Notes: generated by a model not told the origin, from the letters alone. Numbered from the stretch's first letter, positions 50,270-59,150 are shown. The stretch: DNA of 64,000 bases from Thalassobius sp049116315 (GCA_049116315.1 JAGDZD010000002.1:186001-250000); one strand, 5' to 3'. Translations and numbers: made by a program.

Positions 50270-50836
50270 ATGAGCGCATATTCAAAGTTTCCAAGGACTA
50301 TCGTTGCGGCACTTGTGCTGTCAATTGGTGCCTCTCCTCACGTCAAGGCTGAGGGTGCGAACCCAGAGGTGTCAAAACTTCTGGGGCAACTTGAGTCGGC
50401 AGACCGAGTCGAGGCGCTTAAATTGGAGCGTGAAATTCAGCTGAAGTGGTCCCAATCGGGATCTGCAGCGATGAATTTGCTGCTGAAACGGGGCAAGGAC
50501 GCGCTTGAACGCGGCGAAACCAGCCTCGCAATTGAACATTTCAGTGCATTGATTGATCACGCGCCAGAATTTTCCGAAGGGTGGTATCAGCGCGCTCAGG
50601 CATGGCATCAACTCGACAAATTGGGTTTGTCGCTGTCGGATATCGAAACCACGCTTAGGTTGAACCCGAATCACTTTGAGGCGATCTTTGGCTTTGGCGT
50701 GGTGTTAGAGCAACTGGGTCACCTAGATCTGGCCTATCGTGCCTATGGTCTTGTACAGGACATTCACCCGCATTACGACGAAGCTGCAGATGCGATAGAG
50801 CGCCTCGGACCACAGGTTCAGGGACGCGAACTTTAA
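50270..50836 (+). CDS. Secreted tetratricopeptide-repeat protein
   Basis: A 188-residue protein from ATG 50270 with a signal peptide (TIVAALVLSIGASPHVKA) and TPR helices (LERGETSLAIEHFSALIDHA, EGWYQRAQAWHQLDKLGLSL, LNPNHFEAIFGFGVVLEQLG). Located in the periplasm as a protein-interaction scaffold. There is no clear Shine-Dalgarno before this ATG; the sequence upstream is AT-rich, so a leaderless or weakly translated message is possible. An in-frame GTG at 50222 would spoil the signal peptide. It precedes the SUV3-like helicase by 13 bases. Confidence 0.85.
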   Translation: MSAYSKFPRTIVAALVLSIGASPHVKAEGANPEVSKLLGQLESADRVEALKLEREIQLKWSQSGSAAMNLLLKRGKDALERGETSLAIEHFSALIDHAPEFSEGWYQRAQAWHQLDKLGLSLSDIETTLRLNPNHFEAIFGFGVVLEQLGHLDLAYRAYGLVQDIHPHYDEAADAIERLGPQVQGREL

Positions 50837-50849
50837 CAGGATATGGCCG

Positions 50850-53711
50850 ATGGCCCTACGTTCCCGGATTACGGCGGTCCTTGGGCCGACCAACACCGGT
50901 AAAACTCACTACGCAATCGAACGAATGTTGGCGCACCGTACCGGTGTTATTGGCCTGCCATTGCGGCTGCTTGCACGCGAAGTTTATGACAAGATCGTCG
51001 CCATTCGGGGGCCTTCGGTCGTGGCGCTGCTGACGGGCGAAGAACGCATTGTGCCGCCGCGCGCCAAATATTGGGTCTGTACCGTTGAAGCGATGCCCGA
51101 AGGCATGGGCATGGATTTTCTGGCCATTGACGAGGTTCAGCTTTGTGCAGATCCCGAACGGGGCCATGTGTTCACTGATCGATTGCTGCGGGCGCGTGGA
51201 TTGCTGGAAACGGCTTTTTTGGGGTCGGATTCGATGCGCGGCACCATCAATGCCTTAGTGGATGGCGTTGAATATATTCGCCGCGAGCGGATGTCACAGC
51301 TGACGTATACTGGATCGCGCAAAACCAGCAGAATGAAGCCACGCAGTGCAATTGTTGGCTTTTCGGTGGATGATGTCTATGCGATTGCCGAGTTGTTGCG
51401 CCGTCAAAAAGGCGGAGCTGCGGTGGTTATGGGGGCATTGTCGCCCCGCACGCGCAATGCGCAGGTTGAACTCTATCAAAACGGCGATGTTGACTATCTG
51501 GTGGCCACAGATGCCATTGGGATGGGGCTGAATCTCGATATCAACCACGTTGCCTTTTCGTCGGTCACCAAGTTTGACGGCCGGCGCATGCGCATGCTGA
51601 TGCCAAACGAGTTGGGCCAGATTGCCGGGCGGGCAGGGCGCGGCATGTCGGATGGCACCTTTGGTGTCACCGGTGAAGCAGAGCCTTTGGATGAAGGGGT
51701 GGCCAATGCCATCATGGATCATCGCTTTGCCCCGGTGCGCAAATTGAACTGGCGCAATTCGGCGCTACAATTTGGCACAGCAGAAGCCTTGATCCGATCC
51801 CTCGAAGTGGCCCCAGAGGACGAATTGTTGGTCAAGGCGCGTCCCGCCGACGACCTTTTGGCCCTCAAAACTCTCAGCCAAGTGGCAGAGGTGCAGGCCC
51901 GCACAAACAACGGCCCCTCGGTTAAGCTTTTGTGGGATGTCTGCCGAATTCCGGATTTCCGTGGTATAAGTCACGCAGAACACGCTAGTTTACTAGAAAA
52001 TATATTTTGCTACTTGCACGAGAAGGGGCAGGTACCAAATGATTGGTTGGCTGGACATGTTCAGCGGATTGATCGGACAGATGGCGACATTGACACATTG
52101 TCGAAACGTCTCTCATTTATCCGGACGTGGACATATGTCGCGCAACGTTCTGGCTGGGTTGATGACGAAAGTCATTGGCGTAGCGAAACGCGCGCTGTAG
52201 AAGACCGATTGTCAGATGCGCTGCACGAGCGTTTGACACAGAGATTTGTGGACCGGCGCACATCCGTGCTTTTGCGCCGGCTCAAACAGAAGGAGGCCCT
52301 TTTGGCCGAAGTGAATGATAAGGGTGAAGTGACCGTCGAAGGCGAATTCGTTGGTCGTTTAGAAGGGTTCCGATTCCGTCAAGATAAAGACGCGACCGGA
52401 CAAGAGGCCAAGACATTGCGTCAGGCCAGTCTGCAAGCGCTTGCGCCGCATTTCCATTTGCGCGCTGATCGGTTCTACAACGCGCCCGATACCGAGATCG
52501 ACTTTACCGAGCAAGGTGGCCTGATGTGGGGCACCGAAGCTGTTGGTAAGTTGGTGGCTGGCCCAGATCCGCTGAAACCGCAGATCGCGGCCTTCACCGA
52601 TGACGAAGCTGGAGAAGAGGTCGCACAGAAAGTGCAGCGCCGTCTGCAGCATTTCATCGATCGCAAAATCGCCGCCTTGTTTGAGCCTCTGCTGGCGCTG
52701 GGCCGTGACGAAGCATTGAACGGTTTGGCACGTGGCTTTGCCTTTCAGATGGTGGAAAACTTTGGTGTGATCCCCCGCTCTGCTGTGGCGGATGAAGTCA
52801 AAGCTTTGGATCAAGAAGCCCGCGGTGCCTTGCGCAAACATGGGATCCGGTTTGGTCAATTCACAATCTTTATGCCTTTGCTGCTGAAGCCTGCACCAAC
52901 GCGCTTGCGTTTGGTTCTGTGGGGGCTGGCAAAGAATTTGGATGTCTTCCCCGAAGCGCCGCCTCCGGGTTTGGTGACTGTGCCGACAGACAAGGACGCC
53001 GAGCGTGGCTTTGACACAATGTCTGGCTACCGCGCCGCTGGTGAGCGTTCGATCCGCATCGATATGCTCGAACGTCTGGCCGATATGCTGCGCAGTGAAG
53101 ACAGCCGTGGCGGTTTCGAAGCCAAAGCGGACATGCTGTCCATCACCGGTATGACGTTGGAACAATTTGCTGATCTGATGCACGGCCTTGGCTATCAAGC
53201 CGAAAAAGGTGAACGTGAGAAGGTCAAGCACGTGGCCCCTGCACCTGAGGCCGCTGAAGCCCCTGCCGCAGACAGCTCTGCTTCAGTCGCAGCGCCAGCA
53301 GATGCTGCCGCTGATGCAAGCGAAGCAGATGCAAGTGAAGCAGATGCTACACCTGTTGAAGCAAGCCCTGTAGACGCCGTCGCCGAGGCCGCGCCAGCGG
53401 ATGCCGCACCGGAGATGGAAGTGTTCTATACCTTCACATGGGGACGTCGTGCGCAGCAAAACAACCGAGGCCGTGGTGGTCAACGTGGACGTCAGGCACA
53501 GGGTGAAAACTCTGGTGAAGGACGTGCCCGTGGCCGTGATGGCAAAGGTGGCGCGCCGCGTGGCAAAGGTAAACCACGCTCTGAAGGGGGCAAAGGTCGC
53601 GGAGGCAAGGGCGGTAAGTCCTTTGAATCTCGTCCGCCTCGTAAAGAAAAAGCCATTGATCCCGATAATCCATTCGCCGCAGCGCTGATGGGTTTGAAAG
53701 ACAAAACCTAA
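50850..53711 (+). CDS. SUV3-like DEAD/H helicase with RGG-type tail
   Basis: A 953-residue helicase related to mitochondrial SUV3, the degradosome RNA helicase. Motif I is GPTNTGKTHYAIERM, the II-like box is AIDEVQLCAD, and later motifs are TDAIGMGLNLDI and IAGRAGRG. The C-terminal 180 residues hold an Ala/Glu/Asp-rich linker followed by an Arg/Gly-rich tail (GRGGQRGRQ, GRGGKGG) expected to bind RNA. It sits 15 bases upstream of an S4-domain RNA-binding protein, a conserved alphaproteobacterial pair that supports an RNA role. The tandem DASEAD-type repeat in the linker is low-complexity. Confidence 0.92.
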   Translation: MALRSRITAVLGPTNTGKTHYAIERMLAHRTGVIGLPLRLLAREVYDKIVAIRGPSVVALLTGEERIVPPRAKYWVCTVEAMPEGMGMDFLAIDEVQLCADPERGHVFTDRLLRARGLLETAFLGSDSMRGTINALVDGVEYIRRERMSQLTYTGSRKTSRMKPRSAIVGFSVDDVYAIAELLRRQKGGAAVVMGALSPRTRNAQVELYQNGDVDYLVATDAIGMGLNLDINHVAFSSVTKFDGRRMRMLMPNELGQIAGRAGRGMSDGTFGVTGEAEPLDEGVANAIMDHRFAPVRKLNWRNSALQFGTAEALIRSLEVAPEDELLVKARPADDLLALKTLSQVAEVQARTNNGPSVKLLWDVCRIPDFRGISHAEHASLLENIFCYLHEKGQVPNDWLAGHVQRIDRTDGDIDTLSKRLSFIRTWTYVAQRSGWVDDESHWRSETRAVEDRLSDALHERLTQRFVDRRTSVLLRRLKQKEALLAEVNDKGEVTVEGEFVGRLEGFRFRQDKDATGQEAKTLRQASLQALAPHFHLRADRFYNAPDTEIDFTEQGGLMWGTEAVGKLVAGPDPLKPQIAAFTDDEAGEEVAQKVQRRLQHFIDRKIAALFEPLLALGRDEALNGLARGFAFQMVENFGVIPRSAVADEVKALDQEARGALRKHGIRFGQFTIFMPLLLKPAPTRLRLVLWGLAKNLDVFPEAPPPGLVTVPTDKDAERGFDTMSGYRAAGERSIRIDMLERLADMLRSEDSRGGFEAKADMLSITGMTLEQFADLMHGLGYQAEKGEREKVKHVAPAPEAAEAPAADSSASVAAPADAAADASEADASEADATPVEASPVDAVAEAAPADAAPEMEVFYTFTWGRRAQQNNRGRGGQRGRQAQGENSGEGRARGRDGKGGAPRGKGKPRSEGGKGRGGKGGKSFESRPPRKEKAIDPDNPFAAALMGLKDKT

Positions 53712-53726
53712 CCGGCCAAAGGAGCA

Positions 53727-54104
53727 ATGGTGGAGACGCCAAAACCCAAGCTGAGACTGGACAAGTGGTTGTGGTTCGCGCGGTTTTTCAAATCGCGCGG
53801 ACTGGCCGCTAAGAATGTCACAGCCGGGCATGTGCGTGTGAACTCTGTCAAAGCTTCTAAGGCGTCCCACACCGTGTCCCCTGGGGATGTGTTGACGTTC
53901 CCGCAAGGTGATCACATTCGCGTTGTGCGGATCGAAGCGCTGGGGGAACGTCGTGGCCCCGCCCCAGAGGCCCAAACACTTTATACGGATCTCAGTGAGC
54001 CCAAGAACGATGTCCCGCGTGGACCCAAGTTTGAGGGCAAAGGACGTCCAACCAAGCGCGACAGGCGAATGATTGATCTTGATCGTGCCAGAGAGCTTGA
54101 TTGA
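53727..54104 (+). CDS. S4-domain RNA-binding protein (HslR-like)
   Basis: A 125-residue protein with an S4 domain (RLDKWLWFARFFKSRGLAAK, AGHVRVNSVKASKASHTVSP, GDVLTFPQGD) like heat-shock protein Hsp15/HslR, which rescues stalled 50S subunits carrying peptidyl-tRNA. The C-terminal third is basic and acidic mixed (GPKFEGKGRPTKRDRR). AAGGAG lies only two bases before ATG 53727, so GTG 53730 may be used instead. Co-transcribed with the SUV3-like gene. Confidence 0.9.
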   Translation: MVETPKPKLRLDKWLWFARFFKSRGLAAKNVTAGHVRVNSVKASKASHTVSPGDVLTFPQGDHIRVVRIEALGERRGPAPEAQTLYTDLSEPKNDVPRGPKFEGKGRPTKRDRRMIDLDRARELD

Positions 54105-54156
54105 TCCGGATCTCTGATTTAGCTAGTGCCGCAACGATCGAAGTTGAGAGACAACC

Positions 54157-54495
54157 ATGACCTATGTCGTAATGGACAACTGTATCGCCTGCAAATACAC
54201 CGACTGCGTAGAAGTCTGTCCGGTGGATTGCTTCTATGAAGGCGAAAACATGCTGGTGATTCACCCAGACGAATGCATTGACTGCGGCGTCTGCGAGCCT
54301 GAATGCCCTGCGGACGCAATCCGCCCCGATACCGAGCCTGAGTCGGAAAAATGGGTCGAGTTCAATCGCAAGTATTCTGAGATGTGGCCAGTGATCATCG
54401 AGAAGAAAGACCCGCTCCCAGGCTATGAGGCGCGCGATGGCGAACCTGATAAGCTGAAGACGCTGTTCTCGGAAAAACCGGGCGAAGGCAGCTGA
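54157..54495 (+). CDS. fdxA: 7Fe ferredoxin FdxA
   Basis: A 112-residue FdxA-type ferredoxin. Cluster cysteines occur in the pattern C9-7-C17-3-C21 (MDNCIACKYTDCVEVCP) and C40-2-C43-2-C46 with C50 (DECIDCGVCEPECP), one [3Fe-4S] and one [4Fe-4S]. A C-terminal extension (WVEFNRKYSEMWPVIIEKKD) is typical of FdxA. It is an electron carrier in the cytoplasm; partner unknown. Confidence 0.97.
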   Translation: MTYVVMDNCIACKYTDCVEVCPVDCFYEGENMLVIHPDECIDCGVCEPECPADAIRPDTEPESEKWVEFNRKYSEMWPVIIEKKDPLPGYEARDGEPDKLKTLFSEKPGEGS

Positions 54496-54661
54496 GTCTC
54501 TGATTCGCCGATTCGGCAATAATCGAGAGAAACTAAGAAAGAAGCATGAATCTGGGCTATTATTTGCCCGGATTCCGGTGCGTTGTCTGTCAGGACGCTT
54601 TCGAAAACCCCAAAATTGTGGTATATGAAACCCACATGACGAAGACTGCCTGACGTTGCTA

Positions 54662-54696
54662 TCCGCACCGGTTCCCGCGTGCGGAGGCTTATTTTT
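54662..54696 (+). terminator. First terminator after fdxA
   Basis: TCCGCAC-CGG (54662-54671) pairs with CCG-C-GTGCGGA (54675-54685, one bulged C), followed by GGCTTA and five Ts (54692-54696). Confidence 0.7.
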
Positions 54697-54706
54697 GTGC
54701 CACTTT

Positions 54707-54746
54707 TTGACAGACGAGCGTATCTTGATACCTCGCCCGTCTTTTT
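54707..54746 (+). promoter_or_regulatory. carD promoter or second hairpin
   Basis: A perfect -35 hexamer TTGACA is at 54707-54712; the best -10 spaced by 16 is TACCTC (54729-54734), a weak match lacking the -7 T, the promoter class CarD is known to act on. Overlapping it, GACG-AGCG-TATC/GATA-CCTCGC-CCGTC (54713-54741) folds into a hairpin with a T-run to 54746, resembling a terminator. Which role it plays cannot be decided by reading. Confidence 0.5.
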
Positions 54747-54786
54747 GTCGGTTCAAGGTCTGGCGGTCCTTGCGAGGAAGGATTGC

Positions 54787-55296
54787 ATGAGCAAAACGAA
54801 AAAAGCAGAGTTCAGCCCAAACGAATTTGTGGTCTACCCGGCCCATGGCGTTGGACAAATCATTTCGATTGAAGAGCAAGAGATCGCCGGCATCGCGCTG
54901 GAACTCTTTGTGATTTCCTTCGAGAAAGACAAAATGACATTGCGTGTGCCAACACACAAAGCCACAGAAATCGGAATGCGGTCGCTGTCGACTCCCGATG
55001 TGGTGTCTCAAGCCATGAAAACCCTGCGTGGCAAAGCCAAAGTGAAGCGGGCCATGTGGTCGCGTCGCGCTCAGGAATACGAACAAAAAATCAACTCGGG
55101 TGATTTGATCGCGATTGCCGAAGTGGTGCGCGACCTGCACCGCACCGACGATCAGCGCGAGCAAAGCTATTCTGAGCGTCAGCTCTATGAAGCGGCGCTG
55201 GAAAGGTTGACCCGCGAAGTTGCAGCTGTTTCTGGCGGCGACGAAGTGGCTGCGGCCAAAAAAGTTGACGAGGTTTTGGTGTCACGCGCCGCGTAA
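54787..55296 (+). CDS. carD: CarD-family transcriptional regulator
   Basis: A 169-residue CarD protein from ATG 54787 with GAGGAAGGA upstream. N-terminal RNA-polymerase-interaction (TRCF-like) domain NEFVVYPAHGVGQIISIEEQ and C-terminal helical DNA-binding domain (RAMWSRRAQEYEQKINSGD, LYEAALERLTREVAAVSGGD). CarD binds the RNA polymerase beta subunit and stabilises open complexes at promoters that lack an optimal -10. Alphaproteobacterial CarD is reported to act on its own promoter. Terminator follows. Confidence 0.96.
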   Translation: MSKTKKAEFSPNEFVVYPAHGVGQIISIEEQEIAGIALELFVISFEKDKMTLRVPTHKATEIGMRSLSTPDVVSQAMKTLRGKAKVKRAMWSRRAQEYEQKINSGDLIAIAEVVRDLHRTDDQREQSYSERQLYEAALERLTREVAAVSGGDEVAAAKKVDEVLVSRAA

Positions 55297-55319
55297 CCCA
55301 TCCCAGTCTGACAGAAGAA

Positions 55320-55349
55320 AGCCGCGTCCCCTTGGGGCGCGGTTTTTTT
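55320..55349 (+). terminator. Rho-independent terminator after carD
   Basis: CCGCGTCCCC (55322-55331) pairs with GGGGCGCGG (55334-55342, one bulged T) and is followed by seven Ts. Confidence 0.8.
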
Positions 55350-55357
55350 GTGGCCGC

Positions 55358-56122
55358 TCAGGAGGCAAGCACCAGCAACAAGGCAACTTCGGTGATCTTT
55401 TGCGTCGCCCCAAGAATATCGCCCGTCTGCCCGCCGATCTTGCGATGCGCCAGCATGGCCATCGCTGCGGTGATCCCAGCCGCCACACAGATCAGTGTCA
55501 CGCCCATTCCTCCAGCGCCAATGACAGCAATCCCCGCTGCAATCAGGCATCCAATGGCCGTAACACCCCACGAAGGGCGCCCCTGTGCGTGGGACAGGCC
55601 GGTACTGCGCGCGTGATCCAAGGCACTCATCATCACCGGCATCGCAGCGCGGGAGAGCGTTGCCGCGGCCAGCAAGGGCCAGAAAGCGCTCTTGGCCTCC
55701 AGCAGGGCAGACAAGGCCCACCACTGCGCGCCAAGAGTTAAAACCAGGGCGATAACGCCGTAACTGCCGATATGGCTGTCCTTCATGATCTCAAGACGCC
55801 GGTCGCGATCCCAGCCTCCCCAAAGCCCGTCGGCGCTATCGGCCAGCCCGTCTTCGTGCAAACCACCCGTCATCATCACCGAAAGCCCCAGCGCAATCAC
55901 CGCCGCGGCCTCAGGCGCAAAACCCAACCAAAGCGCAAGACCCGCGCAGGCCGACACCGCCCCCGCCAGCACCAGCCCAACCACCGGAAAGGCCCATGCC
56001 GCCTGTGCGCCACGCTGATAGGCAGACTGCGGCAATTTCACCGGCAATCGTGTCAGCAACCCAATTGCAACAGCAATGTCACGGGGTTGAAAGGCAGAAG
56101 TGTCGTTTTCACGCATTGGCAT
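55358..56122 (-). CDS. cobS: Adenosylcobinamide-GDP ribazoletransferase
   Basis: CobS (CobV in the aerobic pathway) joins alpha-ribazole to adenosylcobinamide-GDP, the last step of cobalamin assembly, at the inner membrane. The 254-residue product has about six hydrophobic segments, the metal-binding motif GGLHEDGLADSADGLWGGWD and GGQTGDILGATQKITE near the end. Divergent from cobT with a 72-base gap. No cobalamin riboswitch fits in that gap. Confidence 0.95.
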   Translation of the reverse strand: MPMRENDTSAFQPRDIAVAIGLLTRLPVKLPQSAYQRGAQAAWAFPVVGLVLAGAVSACAGLALWLGFAPEAAAVIALGLSVMMTGGLHEDGLADSADGLWGGWDRDRRLEIMKDSHIGSYGVIALVLTLGAQWWALSALLEAKSAFWPLLAAATLSRAAMPVMMSALDHARSTGLSHAQGRPSWGVTAIGCLIAAGIAVIGAGGMGVTLICVAAGITAAMAMLAHRKIGGQTGDILGATQKITEVALLLVLAS

Positions 56123-56194
56123 GGCTCATTCTTTGGCTTGTTCCCCGATAGCATTGGGATAAACACACAGGCAAGGAAGAGAAGAGGAATGATC

Positions 56195-57208
56195 ATGGCA
56201 CACGCCTTCGAAACACTGGACCAATTTCGCGCTCTGCTGGCCAAAGCGCCCGAAACGGATCACAGGGCCCAGAGCGAAGCTGTTGCACGCAATGGTCAAC
56301 TGACCAAGCCCCCCGGCGCATTGGGGCGTCTCGAAGATCTGGCAATCTGGTATGCGGGGTGGCGTGGCACGGATCGCCCCAGCTTGCAGGCGCCACAGGT
56401 GGTGATTTTTGCCGGCAACCATGGCGTCACCGCGCAAGGGGTTTCCGCGTTCCCCGCCGAAGTGACCGAACAAATGGTGCTGAACTTTCAGCACGGCGGC
56501 GCGGCGATCAACCAATTGTCCAAGGCCTTTGGGGCCACCTTGACCGTGCATGCGCTGTCTCTGGACACACCAACGGCGGACTTCACCCAAGCCCCAGCAT
56601 TGACCCCAGAGCAAATGCTCAGCGCGCTTCAGGCGGGATGGGATGCGGTGGATCCCAAAGCGGATCTTCTGGTGACTGGTGAAATGGGGATTGGCAACAC
56701 AACCTCTGCAGCGGCCATTTCTCATGCGCTCTTTGGCGGCAATGCCGCAGATTGGACCGGGCGGGGCACAGGCGTTGATGATGCGGGTCTGGCCCTCAAA
56801 ACCCGCGTGGTCCAAGAGGCTGTTGATCTGCATGGCCCGCTGTCTGATGGCATCGAGACGCTGCGCTGCCTTGGCGGATATGAATTGGCGGCGATGGCGG
56901 GCGCCATTGCACGCGCCGGTCAGCTGAAAATACCGGTTCTGTTGGATGGGTTCATCTGTTGCGCCGCGGCGGCCTGCCTGCAACGCACGCAGCCTCAGGC
57001 CCTTGATCACTGTGTCGCCGCCCATGTCAGCGCCGAAGCCGCCCATGGCGCGCTGCTCGCCCATCTCGACAAATCCCCCTTGCTCTCCCTTGGTCTTCGC
57101 CTCGGAGAGGGCTCAGGCGCGGCTTTGGCCATTGCTGTGGTGCAAGGGGCAATTGCCTGTCACTCTGGCATGGCCACCTTCGCCGAAGCTGGGGTGGCAG
57201 AGGGCTGA
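56195..57208 (+). CDS. cobT: Nicotinate-nucleotide--dimethylbenzimidazole phosphoribosyltransferase
   Basis: CobT (CobU) makes alpha-ribazole phosphate from nicotinate mononucleotide and dimethylbenzimidazole. The 338-residue product begins at ATG 56195 with AGAGGA seven bases upstream; the frame is open far upstream but that part is antisense to cobS and non-coding. Signatures are KPPGALGRLEDLAI, FAGNHGVTAQGVSAFPAEVT, GEMGIGNTTSAAAI and the catalytic Glu region LRLGEGSGAALAI. Pairs functionally with cobS in lower-ligand assembly. Confidence 0.95.
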   Translation: MAHAFETLDQFRALLAKAPETDHRAQSEAVARNGQLTKPPGALGRLEDLAIWYAGWRGTDRPSLQAPQVVIFAGNHGVTAQGVSAFPAEVTEQMVLNFQHGGAAINQLSKAFGATLTVHALSLDTPTADFTQAPALTPEQMLSALQAGWDAVDPKADLLVTGEMGIGNTTSAAAISHALFGGNAADWTGRGTGVDDAGLALKTRVVQEAVDLHGPLSDGIETLRCLGGYELAAMAGAIARAGQLKIPVLLDGFICCAAAACLQRTQPQALDHCVAAHVSAEAAHGALLAHLDKSPLLSLGLRLGEGSGAALAIAVVQGAIACHSGMATFAEAGVAEG

Positions 57209-57237
57209 TCTTTTTCTTGGTCTAAATACCTGGGGGA

Positions 57238-57277
57238 GGATGGCGGCCTTGGCGGCCATCCGGGGGCAAAGCCCCCG
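57238..57277. repeat. Tandem hairpins between convergent cobT and antiporter gene
   Basis: GGATGGC/GCCATCC (57238-57244, 57255-57261, with an inner GCC/GGC) is followed at once by CGGGGGC/GCCCCCG (57261-57267, 57271-57277). They fill the 82-base gap and are preceded by the stretch CTAAATACCTGGGGG. Dispersed intergenic hairpins of this appearance occur in roseobacter genomes; dispersal cannot be tested in one window. Confidence 0.55.
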
Positions 57278-57290
57278 AAGCCTGCGCTGT

Positions 57291-59150
57291 TTACCCTTCT
57301 TCTTCGCTGCGCTTTTCAAGCTGTGCAGACAGGGCCGCCTCGAGGTCTTTTTCCAGCTCTTTGGCGCGTTTGATATAGGCAGGGTTGTTGCCGGTCTTCA
57401 CCTCTGGATCCCAGACCTGCGCCAGTTCCCGCACTGCATCGCGGTCATGATGGTAGAACACTTTTTCGGCCTCGGCGGCTTCGTATTCCGTCAGGCCAAT
57501 GTTCTCGAGCACATAGCGCCCCGCCCGCAGCGAGCTGTCAAACATCTCGCGCACAATGTCATTGGCGCCTGCCTGATACAGCTGAAAGACATGGGTGCGA
57601 TCGCGCGCGCGGGCAATGATGTGCAAGTCTGGGCGCTCGCGGCGCGCCAGTTGCACCAGCAAGGTGGCCGATTTACGATCATCCAGCGCCACCACCAAAA
57701 CCTGAGCCTCTTTCAATCCAGCCGCGTGCAGCAGCTCTGGCCGGGTGGGGTCACCAAAAAATCCCTTAAAGCCAAAGCGACGCATCAATTGAATGGTCTC
57801 CATGTCGTGATCCAGAACCACGGTCTTAAAGCCACTTGATTGCACCAATCGGTTGACGATCTGACCAAAGCGACCAACGCCAGCAATGATCACCGGACCA
57901 CGCTCGTTGATTTCATCCGGGTCAGGTTTGTCGCCTTCTTTCAACGATTTGGACAGTAGATCATAGAAGATGAACAACAGAGGCGTGACCAGCATCGACA
58001 GGGCCACCACCAAGGCCAGCGTGTCGGCCAGTTGTGGCGGTAAAACCTGCTGCTGACGCGAAAAGGACAGCAGAACAAAGCCAAATTCCCCGGCCTGGGC
58101 CAGCGAGAGGGTGAACAACCATTTATTGCGGGTGTTCAGCTTGAACAGCAGGCCTAGCCCGTAAAGGATCGCGCCTTTGATCAGCAGCACCGTAAGCGTC
58201 AGGCCCAGAATATCCCCCGGCGAGGCAAAGAAGATCTCAAAATCGATCCCAGCTCCCACGGTGATAAAGAACAGCCCCAACAACAGCCCCTTGAAGGGTT
58301 CGATGTCGCTTTCCAGTTCATGACGAAACTCACTGTTGGCCAAAACAACACCCGCAAGAAAGGTGCCCAACGCCGGGGACAGGCCAACCGATGTCATGAT
58401 CAATGCAATGCCCATCACAATCAGCAACGCCAAAGCGGTGTACATCTCGCGCAGGCGCGCCTGATGGATAAAGGCAAACAGAGGACGTGTCAGAAAGATC
58501 CCGGCCAGAACAACACCGGCCACCGCACCCAATGTCACAAGGGTGACGCCCCATCCGGGCAGCCCTTCGAGCAACGACATTGTTGCATGGCCGCTGTCGG
58601 CGTGGCTGTCGTGGTCACTCTCTGCGTGGCTGCCCGGCATCATCGCCAACAACGGCAAAATAGCGAGCATAGGAATAACGGCAACGTCCTGCGTCAACAG
58701 CACCGAAAAGGCCGACCGGCCTCCGTTGGTTTGCGTCAGGCCTTTTTCCGACAGGGTTTGCAACACGATCGCGGTGGATGAGAGCGCAAAGATCATCCCA
58801 ACGGCAAGCGCGGGTTTCCAACTCAGTCCCAGTCCCATCGACAGGCCCATCATGGCCAACGTGGTGAGGCTGACTTGCAATCCACCAAGCCCAATCAGCT
58901 TGTGACGCATGTCCCACAGGGTGCGCGGTTCCAGTTCGAGCCCAATCAAGAACAACATCATCACCACGCCATATTCAGCGAAATGCTGCAAATCTTGGGT
59001 TTCTGAGCCGACCAGCCCCAACACGGGGCCAATCATGATGCCGGCTGTCAGATAGCCCAAGACCGAGCCCAATCCGAGGCGGGAGGCAATCGGCACCGCA
59101 ATCACTGCGGCGATGAGATAGATGGAGATCGAAAAGAGAATATCCTGCAT
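57291..59150 (-). CDS. KefB/KefC-type cation:proton antiporter (CPA2) with RCK domain
   Basis: A 619-residue antiporter: about 12 membrane segments (SRLGLGSVLGYLTAGIMIGP, LSSTAIVLQTLSEKG, LLTQDVAVIPMLAILPLLAM, GTFLAGVVLANSEFRHELES) and a C-terminal RCK_N nucleotide-binding domain (IIAGVGRFGQIVNRLVQSSG) with an acidic, Lys/Glu-rich tail. KefB/C proteins export K+ in exchange for H+ during electrophile stress and are gated by glutathione adducts. A His/Asp-rich loop (GSHAESDHDSHADSGH, about residues 172-188) sits between membrane helices and may bind metal; it is not usual in KefB. No KefG-type subunit is adjacent. Confidence 0.92.
   Translation of the reverse strand: MQDILFSISIYLIAAVIAVPIASRLGLGSVLGYLTAGIMIGPVLGLVGSETQDLQHFAEYGVVMMLFLIGLELEPRTLWDMRHKLIGLGGLQVSLTTLAMMGLSMGLGLSWKPALAVGMIFALSSTAIVLQTLSEKGLTQTNGGRSAFSVLLTQDVAVIPMLAILPLLAMMPGSHAESDHDSHADSGHATMSLLEGLPGWGVTLVTLGAVAGVVLAGIFLTRPLFAFIHQARLREMYTALALLIVMGIALIMTSVGLSPALGTFLAGVVLANSEFRHELESDIEPFKGLLLGLFFITVGAGIDFEIFFASPGDILGLTLTVLLIKGAILYGLGLLFKLNTRNKWLFTLSLAQAGEFGFVLLSFSRQQQVLPPQLADTLALVVALSMLVTPLLFIFYDLLSKSLKEGDKPDPDEINERGPVIIAGVGRFGQIVNRLVQSSGFKTVVLDHDMETIQLMRRFGFKGFFGDPTRPELLHAAGLKEAQVLVVALDDRKSATLLVQLARRERPDLHIIARARDRTHVFQLYQAGANDIVREMFDSSLRAGRYVLENIGLTEYEAAEAEKVFYHHDRDAVRELAQVWDPEVKTGNNPAYIKRAKELEKDLEAALSAQLEKRSEEEG

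Noticed and set aside
53280..53360. Short tandem repeat in the SUV3-like linker as a mobile or regulatory repeat
   Set aside because: It is an in-frame codon repeat (Asp-Ala-Ser-Glu-Ala type) within low-complexity protein sequence, best explained as slippage in a disordered linker.
53992..55164. 390-codon minus-strand frame across hslR, fdxA and carD
   Set aside because: Spans three clear plus-strand genes and their intergenic terminators; no domain seen.
56123..56194. Possible cobalamin riboswitch between cobS and cobT
   Set aside because: The 72-base gap is too short and shows no B12-box-like element.
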